In this document: one piece after another, positions 48,099 to 57,478 of the stretch | Position numbering within the stretch: position 1 is the stretch's first letter | How the letters are laid out: each line of letters begins with the position of its first letter | Source of the DNA: an uncultured Clostridia bacterium | GTDB taxonomy: Bacteria; Bacillota; Clostridia; Christensenellales; UBA1242 | NCBI GenBank assembly: GCA_944383405.1 | Contig: CALWPL010000002.1 | Span: forward strand, 149,391-213,390 | Direction of reading: 5' to 3' | Length of the DNA: 64,000 nucleotides | Notes under the pieces: generated by a model | What the model was told of the DNA's origin: nothing | Databases searched by the model: none | What the model saw: the letters and a program-made list of their open reading frames with translations, nothing else | Made by a program: the position numbers and the translations under genes

Positions 48099-49025
48099 AT
48101 GGATAAGATATTTACAGATGAAAAGGGCGTTAGGTTAGACATCTTTTTAACTAATAAGTTGGGGCTTACTAGGAGTTTTATTAAAAACTTAATTGAAGAC
48201 GGGAAAGTGCTTGTCAACAACAAGAAGGTAAAGGCAGGGTACAAACTTGATAGTCAAGACGAGATTGAAATTGAAGAAATTGAAACTCAGCCTATTGACA
48301 TTTTGCCTGAAAATTTGCCGCTTGACATTGTGTATGAAGATAGAGACCTAGCAGTTATTAATAAGCAACAAGGGGTTGTTGTGCATCCAGCGGGAAAGTT
48401 AAGGTCGGGCACGCTTGTCAATGCACTTCTTTATCACATAAAAGACCTAAGTGGAATAAATGGGAAGATTAGACCTGGCATTGTTCATAGAATTGACAAA
48501 GACACATCAGGGCTTATTGTTGTTGCAAAAAATGATTTTGCCCATCTCGAACTTCAAAGGCAGATTCAAGAAAAGATTTGTAAAAGAAATTACCTTGCTG
48601 TAACTTATGGAAAATTTAGGGAAGAAAGTGGCAAGATTGAAAACTATTTAGCAAGAGGAGAAGATAGACACGAGAAGATTTTTGTTGTGCCAAAGACAAA
48701 GGGAAGGTATGCACTAACTTTTTATCATGTACTTGCGTATAATCATGGGTTGTCGCTTGTTGAGTTTGAGTTGAAAACTGGGAGAACGCATCAAATTAGA
48801 GTACATTCGTCTTTTCTTTCGCATCCAATAGTTGGGGATAAGTTATATGGGAAGAAAGATGAAAAATATAAGTTTAATGGGCAACTGCTTCACGCCTATA
48901 AAATAAGTTTTGTTCATCCAAGGACAAAAAAACAAATGGAATTTGTATGTAAACTTCCAAAGTATTTTAGCGAGTTTGTAACTCAAATGGAGTTATATGT
49001 AGATGAGATAAAGGCTTTAATTTAG
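48099..49025 (+). CDS. RluD-family 23S rRNA pseudouridine synthase
   Basis: A 308-residue protein with an N-terminal S4 RNA-binding domain (VRLDIFLTNKLGLTRSFIKNLIEDGKVLVNNKKVK) and a catalytic domain with HRIDKDTSGL (D133) and LKTGRTHQIRVH. This matches the YlyB/RluD family that lies directly after lspA in many Firmicutes, which supports co-transcription. TAGGAAAG precedes the ATG. The exact target uridines cannot be told. Confidence 0.95.
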   Translation: MDKIFTDEKGVRLDIFLTNKLGLTRSFIKNLIEDGKVLVNNKKVKAGYKLDSQDEIEIEEIETQPIDILPENLPLDIVYEDRDLAVINKQQGVVVHPAGKLRSGTLVNALLYHIKDLSGINGKIRPGIVHRIDKDTSGLIVVAKNDFAHLELQRQIQEKICKRNYLAVTYGKFREESGKIENYLARGEDRHEKIFVVPKTKGRYALTFYHVLAYNHGLSLVEFELKTGRTHQIRVHSSFLSHPIVGDKLYGKKDEKYKFNGQLLHAYKISFVHPRTKKQMEFVCKLPKYFSEFVTQMELYVDEIKALI

Positions 49026-49551
49026 GGTTTTAATTTTTAGTATTAGTACTATTTTTTATCTTTTAATATTAATACATAATTTATAATAACTTATAGGTTG
49101 TATTTAGTTGATTTATAATTTTTTTAGTAATAACTTTTTGGTGTAGGATAGGGTTTTGTTATAACATTTATTTAACTTAATTTAATCTAATTTAGTTTTA
49201 TCTTAATAACTATTTTTTAATATTGCTACTTGTGTTTAATTAATTGTTAAAACATATATTTTTGTGGTTAATTCTTATTTATTTACTTATTTTAAAAAGA
49301 ACAAATTAATTTTATTTGACAAGTTTTATTTAAAAATATTAAACTTAAAATTGGTTTTAAAAGTAGATTTACAAAGAAATTTAATCTAAAAGCACTTTTT
49401 GCAAACTTTGTTATAATTGAAATTAACATGGAATTTGTATAAAAAAACTAGCATTTTTGTGCCAAATGGTTTTAGATTAATTTATGCCAAATGGGGGCAA
49501 AAGAGATTTATTTTTAAAATAAAAGTAATAACAAAAGGAAAAACTAGGTTT
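49026..49551. other. AT-rich spacer
   Basis: No gene is supported in 526 bases. A TTATAAT box at 49411-49417 is a possible promoter element for the small membrane protein. An open frame from a TTG at 49417 lacks a ribosome site. Confidence 0.4.
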
Positions 49552-49818
49552 ATGAAATCAAGGTGGATTATTAGTTTACTTTCTTACATTGCGGTTATTC
49601 TTGTAGCAATATCGCTTATTGTTGGGTTTTTGTCTACTCATGTTTTTAATTTTGGGGAAGAAGTCGCCTACTGGTGTAAGAATATTGCCATGTATTTAGG
49701 CATTATTGTTACTATTTCTTCTGCTTTTTTGTATTCAACGAGCAAGCGTAATAGCATTTATACGACAATTCTTGTTTTGCTTGTTATTGCTATAATTGTG
49801 TTTTTATTTTTGGCTTAA
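49552..49818 (+). CDS. Small membrane protein of unknown function
   Basis: An 88-residue protein with three predicted membrane helices (about 6-27, 41-60, 68-88) and few charged residues. I start at ATG 49552, with AAAAGGAAAAA a little far upstream; the longer frame from a TTG at 49417 would add a basic segment without a ribosome site. No family is recognised. It stands alone between repeat-rich spacers. Confidence 0.6.
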   Translation: MKSRWIISLLSYIAVILVAISLIVGFLSTHVFNFGEEVAYWCKNIAMYLGIIVTISSAFLYSTSKRNSIYTTILVLLVIAIIVFLFLA

Positions 49819-50320
49819 CTAGGCAATTAAATCAATTTAAGAACAAAATTAAGTTGATTTTATTTAATAAAAACAAAGACAAATTAAGCAAGTTTTTTAT
49901 TTATTTAGGTTATAAGACTAATGATTTTTTATTTTGTTTTGGCATGAGATGAGTGGTTATTTTATTTGTTTTGGCGTAAGTTTAGCAAATTTTCATTAAG
50001 ATTATTGATTATTTTATTTTGTTTTGGCATGAGATTAGTGGTTATTTTATTTGTTTTGCCGTAAATTTAACAAATTGTTATTAAGATTATTGATTATTTT
50101 ATTTTGGAATAAGATTTGCAACTATTTAATTTGTTTAAGTGTGTGATTAGTGATTATTTAAGAATAAACTGAAATATTTAATGGTGTGTGGCAAATGGTT
50201 TTATGGTGGGATATATAAAGTTTAGTAAGGTTAGTTTTTTAAACATTAAGTATTGTTTATGGTGTGATATTAAGTTTTGTAATATTAGGGTAAGAAAAAT
50301 AAAATTAGGGGTAAAAGAGA
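49819..50320 (+). repeat. 85-base tandem repeat
   Basis: Copies at about 49919-50002 and 50004-50088 and a partial third to about 50160 share TTTTATTTTGTTTTGGCATG, then AGTGGTTATTTTATTTGTTTT. No gene is seen in this 502-base spacer. Confidence 0.75.
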
Positions 50321-50698
50321 TTGAAAGAGTTTTTTAAGAGAAACATTTTAATAATTAGTTTATTTGTAGTTGGGATTGTTTTGTTTTTTGTTTCTACTGT
50401 AATTGGCGGCGTTATTCTTCCAATTTCTTTATTTTTGATTGGTACACCTTTAATTCTTCTTTCATTTAGGTTTAAGAAAAAGTACAAGGAAAAGACGGAT
50501 TATGATGAAAAGGACAATGTGCTTGATTACTCAAAACTCAACTATGACGAAGATGTTTATTATTTTGAAACTGATAACAAAAAGGTTAAGGGGGCATTAT
50601 CAAAGTTTAGTTTAATGACTCCGTTTGTTGCGTGTTTAATACTTGGAATTGCTTTTTTTGTGCTCGGGATTACAAGTATAGTTCAAATTTTTTTTTAG
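50321..50698 (+). CDS. Small membrane protein of unknown function
   Basis: A 125-residue protein: a basic N-terminus, two hydrophobic segments (about residues 8-50), a charged middle (KKKYKEKTDYDEKDNVLDYSKL) and a C-terminal helix. The start is TTG at 50321, chosen because AGGGG lies nine bases upstream and no ATG fits. No family is recognised. Confidence 0.55.
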   Translation: MKEFFKRNILIISLFVVGIVLFFVSTVIGGVILPISLFLIGTPLILLSFRFKKKYKEKTDYDEKDNVLDYSKLNYDEDVYYFETDNKKVKGALSKFSLMTPFVACLILGIAFFVLGITSIVQIFF

Positions 50699-51028
50699 AA
50701 TTTAGAAAATCTTGATTTTAATTCTTATTTAGCCTTATATATTGTTATATATATGAATTATGTTTAAAAATTAGTTTTTATTTATTGAAAGACATAATTT
50801 TTATTTGTATATTTTAATAAAACTTGTTTGTTATTATTTATTAAGGCATATTATTTGGGCTTTTTTAGATTTTTATTCTGAGTTACCCATACAAGTTAGG
50901 CTGAAAGATTAGTTTTTATTTGTTGAAACAGATAATTTTTATTTATATATTTAATAAAACTTGTTTGTTATTATTTATTAAGGCATATTATTTAATTTTA
51001 TTTATTTAGTAAAACATATTATTTATTA
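50699..51028 (+). repeat. 87-base direct repeat upstream of tig
   Basis: Copies at about 50770-50856 and 50908-50993 are nearly identical; both end AACTTGTTTGTTATTATTTA plus TTAAGGCATATTATTT. They are separated by a less AT-rich 50-base insert (TCTGAGTTACCCATACAAGT). No gene is seen. Confidence 0.8.
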
Positions 51029-51057
51029 TTGTCTTTTTTTAAATCTTTTGATATAAT
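51029..51057 (+). promoter_or_regulatory. Promoter of tig
   Basis: TTGTCT (51029-51034), 17 bases, and an extended consensus -10 TGATATAAT (TATAAT 51052-51057). Confidence 0.75.
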
Positions 51058-51126
51058 GTCAAATAGCAATTAACATTTTTATTAACTAGATGTAGATTTG
51101 CGACAAAAATATTAGGAGAAAGATTT

Positions 51127-52611
51127 ATGAAATATACTTTAAAGACATTAGATGACAAGAGAATTGAATTTGTTATTCAAGTTGAAAAGAAAGAGTGGGA
51201 CGAAGCGTTAGAGAATGCTTACAAGGAAAACAAGGCTAAGTACAACATTCAAGGGTTTAGAAAGGGGCATGCTCCAAGAAAGGTTATTGAAAAGACTTAT
51301 GGGGATACGGTTTTTTATGACGACGCTGCGTCGAGTTGTTTTTATAGATACTATTTCGAAGCATTGTCAAAAGAAAAGGGTGTTGAACCTGTGGCAAGTC
51401 CTGAGGTTGCGATTAATAAAATTGACGACAATGGTTTGGAACTTAGTGTCAAGGTTACTCCAAAGCCAGAAGTCAAACTTGGGAAGTACAAGGGGCTTGA
51501 CATAAAGGCTGGGAAGGTTAGCGTTTCAAAAGACGAGATTGACCACGAGTTAGAGCACCTAAGGGAGTCAAGAGTAAAGTTTGTGTCTGTTGACAGAGAG
51601 ATAAAGACAGGGGATACGGCGACGATTGATTTTAGTGGGAGTGTTGACAATGTAAAGTTTGAAGGCGGAAGTGCGACTGACTATGACCTTGAAATTGGGT
51701 CAAAGAGTTTCATTGACAACTTTGAGGAGCAACTTGTTGGGCTTAAAAAGGGAGATAAGAAAAATGTTGAAGTAAAATTCCCTGAAAACTATCATGTTGA
51801 TAATTTAAAGGGCAAGCCTGCAATTTTTGAAGTTGAGATAAAGGATGTAAAAGAAAAGGTTTTCCCTGAACTTAACGACAAGTTTGCTGACGAGGTTAGC
51901 GAGTTTTCAACACTTGAAGAACTAAGAAATGACACTGAAAGGAAACTCCTTGACAGAAAGGAAAAGGAAGAAAGGTCAAAGCAGGAGAACAAACTCATTG
52001 ACGAGATTGTGGACGAGGCAACAGTTGAAATTCCACAAATTATGGTTGACGAGCAGGTTGAAGATTACATTAAGGATTTTGAGTATAGGCTTTCATATCA
52101 AGGGCTAAATCTTGATGGTTACCTAAGGTATGCAGGAATTACGCTTGACGAACTTAAGAAGTCAAGAGTTGACGACGCTAGAAGAACTGTGAAAACAAGA
52201 CTTGTTCTTGAAAAGATTATTGTTGATGAGAAACTCGACATTACAGACAAGGAACTTCTTGAGAAGTTTAACGGAATTGACTCTAAGAACAAGGTTAAGA
52301 GTTTGGAAGATGTAAGAAAGACTATGGGCGAAGAGCAATTTAACTATTTTGCAAATAGCATGCTTCTTAATAAACTTATGAATTTCTTAAAAGAAAACAA
52401 CAATCTTGAAGGTAAGATAGAAAAAGAAGGTAAGGCAACAAGTGCTAAAAAAACAACAACGAGTGCTAGTTCAAAAAAGGCAACAACGAGTTCTGGTTCA
52501 AAAAAGACAGCAACGGGTGTAAAAAAGACATCAACAAAAAAGGCAGAGAGCAGTAAGGAAGATAAGGTTAAAAAGACGACTACTACAAAGAAATCATCTG
52601 CAAAAAAATAA
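51127..52611 (+). CDS. tig: Trigger factor with a Lys/Thr/Ser-rich tail
   Basis: A 494-residue ribosome-bound chaperone. The N-terminal ribosome-docking domain has QGFRKGHAPRKVIEKTYGD, the middle PPIase domain GDTATIDFSGSVDN...FEEQLVGLKKGDKKNVEVKFPENYH, and the helical C-terminal arms follow to about residue 435. The last 55 residues (KKTTTSASSKKATTSSGSKK and so on) are a repetitive basic tail not found in usual trigger factor. The start follows TAGGAGAAAG. clpP and clpX come next, the common Firmicutes order. Confidence 0.97.
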   Translation: MKYTLKTLDDKRIEFVIQVEKKEWDEALENAYKENKAKYNIQGFRKGHAPRKVIEKTYGDTVFYDDAASSCFYRYYFEALSKEKGVEPVASPEVAINKIDDNGLELSVKVTPKPEVKLGKYKGLDIKAGKVSVSKDEIDHELEHLRESRVKFVSVDREIKTGDTATIDFSGSVDNVKFEGGSATDYDLEIGSKSFIDNFEEQLVGLKKGDKKNVEVKFPENYHVDNLKGKPAIFEVEIKDVKEKVFPELNDKFADEVSEFSTLEELRNDTERKLLDRKEKEERSKQENKLIDEIVDEATVEIPQIMVDEQVEDYIKDFEYRLSYQGLNLDGYLRYAGITLDELKKSRVDDARRTVKTRLVLEKIIVDEKLDITDKELLEKFNGIDSKNKVKSLEDVRKTMGEEQFNYFANSMLLNKLMNFLKENNNLEGKIEKEGKATSAKKTTTSASSKKATTSSGSKKTATGVKKTSTKKAESSKEDKVKKTTTTKKSSAKK

Positions 52612-53089
52612 TTTTAAAATAACTACTTTTTAGGTTTATTTGTAAAAAAAGAGCAAAAAATGTAAAAAGTAGGGCAAGGGTTTAAAATTAGTTTTTTAAA
52701 AAGACAAAGTACTATATAATATGGTTGCAAAGTAAAATTATTTAGTTTTAATTAAATATAATAATTTAAAAGCAAACTAAATAAACTATTTTGCTTTAAT
52801 TTACAAATTGAATTTTAATTAAAATTGTTACTAGATAATGTTAGTAGTGGACAATAAATATATATTAGTTTATATAAATATAACTAGTATAATATTATAT
52901 AATAAAAGACGAGAACTATTATAAATAGTTTATATAAAAAGGATTTTTTAGTGGGCGAAAAGATACATTATAGAGAGAATTATATAAATAGGGTTTATAT
53001 AGTAACATTTTAAAAATAGATTTAGGCGTAAAAAAATTGGTTTATAAAAAAACCTAAAATAACAAATAATTAAAAAGGGGAGAGTAAAA
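52612..53089. other. Leader region before clpP
   Basis: No gene in 478 bases. TATAAT boxes at 52715-52720 and near 52888 are candidates for a clpP promoter, but neither has a good -35. No CtsR-type operator was recognised. Confidence 0.35.
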
Positions 53090-53704
53090 ATGAAGAAGGA
53101 AGATATTAAAAATGTTCTTATTCCTATGGTTGTTGACCAAACGGCTAATGGAGAGAGAAGTTATGATATTTATTCAAGGTTACTTGAAGATAGGATTATA
53201 TTTTTGACTGGGGAAATAACCGACCAGACGGCAAACATTGTAGTTGCTCAACTTATTTACCTTGAAGGCAAAAATCCTGACAAGGACATTCACTTATATA
53301 TCAACTCGCCTGGCGGAAGCGTTAGTGCTGGGTTTGCAATTTATGATACAATTAGATACATTAAGTGTGATGTAGTTACAATTTGCGTTGGGCTTGCGGC
53401 AAGCATGGGGGCGTTTCTTCTGGCAAGTGGGACAAAGGGCAAGAGATATGCTTTGCCTAATAGTGAAATTATGATTCATCAGCCACTTGGCGGTATGCAG
53501 GGACAGGCTAGTGATATTGAAATTCATTCAAAGCATATTATTAAGACTAGGGGAAGGCTTAATAAAATTTTGAGTGAAGTTACAGGTCAACCTATTGAGA
53601 AAATTAACAAAGATACTGACAGAGATAATTTTATGAGTGCTGACGAAGCAAAGGCTTATGGGCTTATTGACGACATTTTCTACACAAGAAAAAAGAGTAA
53701 GTAA
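53090..53704 (+). CDS. clpP: ATP-dependent Clp protease proteolytic subunit ClpP
   Basis: A 204-residue serine protease. The catalytic triad is S105 (GLAASMGAF), H130 (IMIHQPLGG) and D179 (DTDRDNFMS), matching E. coli S97/H122/D171 with a constant shift. It begins with a short N-terminal sequence ahead of the [13 protein letters not shown] core. It forms the double-ring chamber fed by ClpX. AAGGGGAGAG precedes the ATG. Confidence 0.98.
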   Translation: MKKEDIKNVLIPMVVDQTANGERSYDIYSRLLEDRIIFLTGEITDQTANIVVAQLIYLEGKNPDKDIHLYINSPGGSVSAGFAIYDTIRYIKCDVVTICVGLAASMGAFLLASGTKGKRYALPNSEIMIHQPLGGMQGQASDIEIHSKHIIKTRGRLNKILSEVTGQPIEKINKDTDRDNFMSADEAKAYGLIDDIFYTRKKSK

Positions 53705-54004
53705 AGTTTATAATTTTAGTAACTAGTTTTAGTATTAAAAACTGCTTTTGACATCTTGTGTTGTGAAAATACTTAGATAGATTAGAAAAAATTTATAGTA
53801 AAAAACAATTAAAAAACATTAAAATATGCTTAATTGATTAAAAGTATAAAGCAACTTACTTGTTTTTTAGGAAAAATATTTTACTTAAAAAAAATTAGTA
53901 GAATTTATAGTAAAGTGCAATTAGAAAACATTAAAATATACTTAAATGATTAGATTAAAAAACTACTTTTGATAATAAGACTAAACTTAAAATAAAGGAG
54001 AGTT
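53705..54004 (+). repeat. Direct repeat between clpP and clpX
   Basis: A unit of about 65 bases (AATTTATAGTAAA...AACATTAAAATATRCTTAA) occurs at about 53790-53842 and 53905-53960. The flanking ATTAAAAACTGCTTTTGA is echoed at 53952, so the period is near 115-220 bases. No gene is seen. Confidence 0.6.
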
Positions 54005-55276
54005 ATGAAAAAAGATTTATTTTGTTCTTTTTGTGGCAAGTCGCAGGCAATGACAAAGAAGATTATTGCAAGTCCTGACGGGGAGAGTTTCATTTGTGAT
54101 GAGTGTGTTGACATTTGCAAGGAGATTATAAAGGCTGAAAAAATTGAGAAAGAAGATAATGTACAGATTGACCTTCCGCTTCCACACGAGATTAAGGAAA
54201 GGCTTGATGATTTCATTATTGGTCAAGACGAAGCAAAAATGGTTTTGTCTGTTGCTGTTTACAATCACTATAAGAGAATTAACTACAATAGCAAAATTCA
54301 TACAAGTAAAATTGACGGAGAACAACCTATTGAACTTGAAAAGAGTAATGTGCTTTTAATTGGACCTACTGGTTGTGGGAAAACCCTTCTTGCAAGAACT
54401 CTTGCTAAAATTCTCAAAGTGCCTTTTGCAAGTTGTGATGCAACAACATTAACAGAAGCAGGATATGTTGGAGATGATGTTGAAAACATTTTACTCAAAC
54501 TTATCCAAAATGCTGACTATGATATAAGCAGGGCGGAAAGGGGAATTGTTTACATTGACGAGATTGACAAAATTGCAAGAAAGAGTGAGAACAGGTCAAT
54601 AACAAGAGATGTTTCAGGCGAAGGGGTGCAACAGGCGTTGCTTAAAATTCTTGAAAGTACGGTTGCTAGTGTTCCACCACAGGGCGGCAGAAAGCATCCA
54701 CAGCAAGAGACTATTTCAATTGACACAACAAACATTCTTTTTATTTGCGGTGGGGCGTTTGTTGGGCTTGACAAGATTATTGAGAAGAGAAAGTCTACTG
54801 TCGCACTCGGCTTTGGTGGTAGTGTTGAAAATTTAAGTCGTGAAGAAGAAATTTATAATCTGCTTAAAGATGTTCAGCCACAAGATTTGAATAAATTTGG
54901 GTTAATTCCTGAGTTTGTTGGGAGACTTCCAATTACTGTTGCTTTGCATGACTTGTCAGAAGACGCTCTTGTTCAAATTATGGTTGAGCCTAAAAATTCT
55001 ATCACTAAACAGTATAAGAAAATGTTTGACATGGACGGAATTAATCTTGTGTTTAAAGACGAAGCGGTTAAGGCAGTTGCTAAAAAGGCAATGAGGCTTA
55101 AAACTGGGGCAAGGGGGCTTAGAACTATTCTTGAAGATAGTATGCTAAAACTCATGTACACTGCTCCTGGGGATAAGACAATTCAAAGTATTATAATTAA
55201 TGAACCTTTTATTAGTCGTGGGGATGAGCCGGAGTATATTAGAAAGAAAGTAGAGAAAAAAGAAGAAAGTGCTTAA
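54005..55276 (+). CDS. clpX: ATP-dependent Clp protease ATP-binding subunit ClpX
   Basis: A 423-residue AAA+ unfoldase. The N-terminal C4 zinc domain is CSFCGK...CDECVDIC. The P-loop GPTGCGKT is at residues 120-127, Walker B is VYIDEIDKI, and EFVGRLPI and [12 protein letters not shown] mark the C-terminal part. It unfolds substrates for ClpP. AAAGGAGAG precedes the start. The last 150 bases of the gene are partly duplicated just downstream. Confidence 0.98.
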   Translation: MKKDLFCSFCGKSQAMTKKIIASPDGESFICDECVDICKEIIKAEKIEKEDNVQIDLPLPHEIKERLDDFIIGQDEAKMVLSVAVYNHYKRINYNSKIHTSKIDGEQPIELEKSNVLLIGPTGCGKTLLARTLAKILKVPFASCDATTLTEAGYVGDDVENILLKLIQNADYDISRAERGIVYIDEIDKIARKSENRSITRDVSGEGVQQALLKILESTVASVPPQGGRKHPQQETISIDTTNILFICGGAFVGLDKIIEKRKSTVALGFGGSVENLSREEEIYNLLKDVQPQDLNKFGLIPEFVGRLPITVALHDLSEDALVQIMVEPKNSITKQYKKMFDMDGINLVFKDEAVKAVAKKAMRLKTGARGLRTILEDSMLKLMYTAPGDKTIQSIIINEPFISRGDEPEYIRKKVEKKEESA

Positions 55277-55551
55277 GACTATTCTTGAGGATAGTATGCT
55301 AAAACTCATGTACACTGTGTTTTAAAAGTAAGACAACTCAAAGTATTATAAATTAATCTATTACTTGCCGTGGAGATGAAGATGGAGCATATTAGAAAGA
55401 AAGTAGAAAAGAAAGTATTTAGGAAAAATTATTTTAAATGTAATTCACTTATGAGTAGTTAGAATTAATACTAGTTTTAAACCTAATATTTACTTTGGGG
55501 TTAAAATGGAGTATAATAGAAGGTGGGTAGAGAAAGATAGTGCTTAAATAA
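55277..55551 (+). pseudogene. Decayed tandem copies of the clpX 3' end
   Basis: From 55277 to about 55420 the DNA repeats the last 150 bases of clpX: ACTATTCTTGARGATAGTAT, AAAACTCATGTACACTG, AAAGTATTATAA and ATATTAGAAAGAAAGTAGA all recur in order, with small deletions that break the frame. A second, shorter echo lies at 55491-55551 (GGAGTATAATAGAAG... and AGAAAGATAGTGCTTAA, the last matching the clpX stop region). Neither can make protein. Confidence 0.88.
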
Positions 55552-55638
55552 TTTTTAAAAATCTTTATTTAATTTACAAATAGAAAATCAATGCAAAAAT
55601 TATTTTTGGCAATTAATTAATGTGCAAAGGGGGTAAAA

Positions 55639-56217
55639 ATGGTTATTAAGCAAGCAGAGTTTGTAAAAAGTGTAGCGGATACAAACTTTTATGAAAGTTC
55701 TTTTCCTGAGATTGCTCTTGTTGGCAGGAGCAATGTAGGGAAGTCGTCTTTAATTAACTTTATTACAAATAGAAAGAAACTTGCTAAGACTTCGTCTACT
55801 CCTGGAAAAACTAAACTCATTAATTACTTTTTGATTAACAAGTCTTTTTTGCTTGTGGACCTTCCTGGGTATGGCTATGCAGAAGTTAGCAAAAAGGAAA
55901 AGACAAATTGGGCGGAATTTTTGGAAGTTTATTTAAAGGAGTCTAAAAATTTAAAGTGTGTTTATTTGCTTCTTGACATTAGGCGAACGCCGACAAATCA
56001 AGATGAGCAAATGCTCAATTTTTTGTATTTTTATCGTATTCCTTTTAAAATTGTTGTAACAAAAATTGATACGCTATCTCGCTCGCAAGTTAATGACCAT
56101 TTAATAATTATTTGTAATAAGTTAGGCATAACAAAAAATGATATTATTGTTTCGTCATCCCAAGATAAAAAGGGAATTGACGAGTTGTTAAACAGCATTG
56201 AAAGTTTTGTTGGTTAG
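55639..56217 (+). CDS. engB: Ribosome-biogenesis GTPase EngB/YsxC
   Basis: A 192-residue GTPase needed for large-subunit assembly. G1 GRSNVGKS is at residues 29-36, then SSTPGKT (G2), LVDLPGYGYAEV (G3), VTKIDTL (G4) and SSQDKKG (G5). Length is normal. It follows clpX, as ysxC follows clpX-lon in Bacillus (no lon here). AAAGGGGG precedes the ATG. Its last 40 bases start a run of degenerate duplications. Confidence 0.97.
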   Translation: MVIKQAEFVKSVADTNFYESSFPEIALVGRSNVGKSSLINFITNRKKLAKTSSTPGKTKLINYFLINKSFLLVDLPGYGYAEVSKKEKTNWAEFLEVYLKESKNLKCVYLLLDIRRTPTNQDEQMLNFLYFYRIPFKIVVTKIDTLSRSQVNDHLIIICNKLGITKNDIIVSSSQDKKGIDELLNSIESFVG

Positions 56218-56550
56218 AACTATTATTAAAGAGCACTGAGAATTTTATTGATTAAAAGAGTTGTTAAATGATATTAAAGACTTTTTTAGTTAGAATTGAT
56301 ATTTAAGAGTACTGAGAGTTTTTTTGTTAGAAATATTATTAAAGTGCACTGAGAATTGGGTTGAGTAGAGTTGGTAAATGGCATTAATGACTTTGTTAGT
56401 TGGAACTATTATTAAGGAATATTGGGGATTTTATTAGTTAGAATTAGTATTAAAAAGTATTAAAAAGTATTAAAGACTTTGTTAGTTAGAACTAGTATTA
56501 AAGTGTTTTGAGAATTTTGTTGATTAAAAGAGTTGTTAAAAAGCATTATT
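56182..56550 (+). repeat. Degenerate tandem copies of the engB 3' end
   Basis: The stretch GAGTTGTTAAACAGCATTGA...TTTTGTTGGTTAGAACTATTATTAAAG, spanning the engB stop, recurs from 56258, 56368 and 56530. Shorter inner echoes of GTTAGAAYTAKTATTAAAG also occur. Copies differ by substitutions and inserts. Confidence 0.82.
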
Positions 56551-56900
56551 TTTTTGATTAAAAATATAAGATTAAAACTAGATAAATTAAGCCTTTACGG
56601 AGATATTTTTATCTAGTTTTTTATGAAATATTTTAAATCTTTTTACATTTTTATTTAATTTTTAAGTTGTTTAAAAAACTTTCTATATTTTTGTTTACTA
56701 ATTAATTTATATATATATATTTGTTTTTTGTATTCTTTTGCGTTTAGTGAATATTTTTCAAGGGGTTTTTATTTATCTTTTAACTCTTTTTTTATTTATT
56801 TTTTAATAAATTGCTTTTATTGTTCATTAATACATTTTTATTTACCTTTTAATTTTTTTAAATAATTTTTAGTTGGTTTTTAGCAAATAAAAACTTGTTA
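56551..56900. other. T-rich spacer before the XRE gene end
   Basis: No gene is seen. Apart from the terminator at 56574 the stretch is simple T-rich sequence. Confidence 0.4.
56574..56622. terminator. Terminator between engB and the XRE gene
   Basis: AAAACTAGATAAA (56574-56586) pairs with TTTATCTAGTTTT (56608-56620). T and A runs on either side suit both converging genes. Confidence 0.85.
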
Positions 56901-57332
56901 TTAAGACAAACCTACTAGATAGTCAAGTGAGTTATTTAGGGTTTTTGCAATGAAATACAAGACATCTAGGCGTGGGGTAGAACCTTTTTTCCAATGCCTT
57001 AGTATGCTTTCATCAAATTGACTTTCTTTCATTAGTTTATAATGAGTTGTATTGTTTTCAACGAGTAATTTTTGATATCTTTCAAGAAATTTTGTTATGT
57101 CGTAATTATATGTTTTTATTTTTGTTTCTTTTTTATCTGTTAAGCCAAAAAGATAGTCTAGTGAGCAATTAAAATATTTGGCTATTTTTATTGATATGTC
57201 AAGTGTTGGAGTTTTTCCGTTTAGATACCTACTAAACTGAGTACAGGTTACGCCGCTTTTTTCTGCAAGTTGCCTTAGTGATAAATTGCTTTCTATTATT
57301 AAGTCTTTTAAATTGTTTATAAAGTTTTCCAT
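56901..57332 (-). CDS. XRE-family regulator with two tandem HTH domains
   Basis: A 143-residue DNA-binding protein. Residues 5-62 are a canonical HTH_3 (LSLRQLAEKSGVTCTQFSRYLNGKTPTLDISIKIAKYFNCSLDYLFGL). Residues 82-143 form a second, more diverged copy (KLMKESQFDESILRHWKKGSTPRLDVLYFIAKTLNNSLDYLVGL). Such tandem HTH proteins are uncommon; it may bind DNA as a pseudo-dimer. The start follows CGGAG. It is divergent from a SLOG-fold gene 146 bases away, which it probably controls. Confidence 0.9.
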   Translation of the reverse strand: MENFINNLKDLIIESNLSLRQLAEKSGVTCTQFSRYLNGKTPTLDISIKIAKYFNCSLDYLFGLTDKKETKIKTYNYDITKFLERYQKLLVENNTTHYKLMKESQFDESILRHWKKGSTPRLDVLYFIAKTLNNSLDYLVGLS

Positions 57333-57352
57333 ATTTTCTCCGTGTATAATTT

Positions 57353-57429
57353 GTAAAAATTACTACACATTTTATAGGAAAATATGTTACAATTTATCTG
57401 TGTTACAGAAATGCCTAGTAAAAATTACT
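57353..57429. promoter_or_regulatory. Candidate operators and promoter in the XRE/SLOG spacer
   Basis: GTAAAAATTAC at 57353-57363 and GTAAAAAATTAC near 57418-57429 are near-palindromic and lie on both sides of an extended -10 box (TGTTACAAT, ending 57393). This arrangement suits autoregulation by the adjacent XRE protein. Binding is inferred. Confidence 0.45.
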
Positions 57430-57478
57430 TATAAACTATTTTTGTGATAGTAATTTATTTTTATGTAGGAGAAAGGGA

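Noticed and set aside
49417..49551. N-terminal extension of the small membrane protein from a TTG
   Set aside because: No ribosome site, and the TTG lies in a TATAAT promoter-like box; the ATG at 49552 gives a clean three-helix protein.
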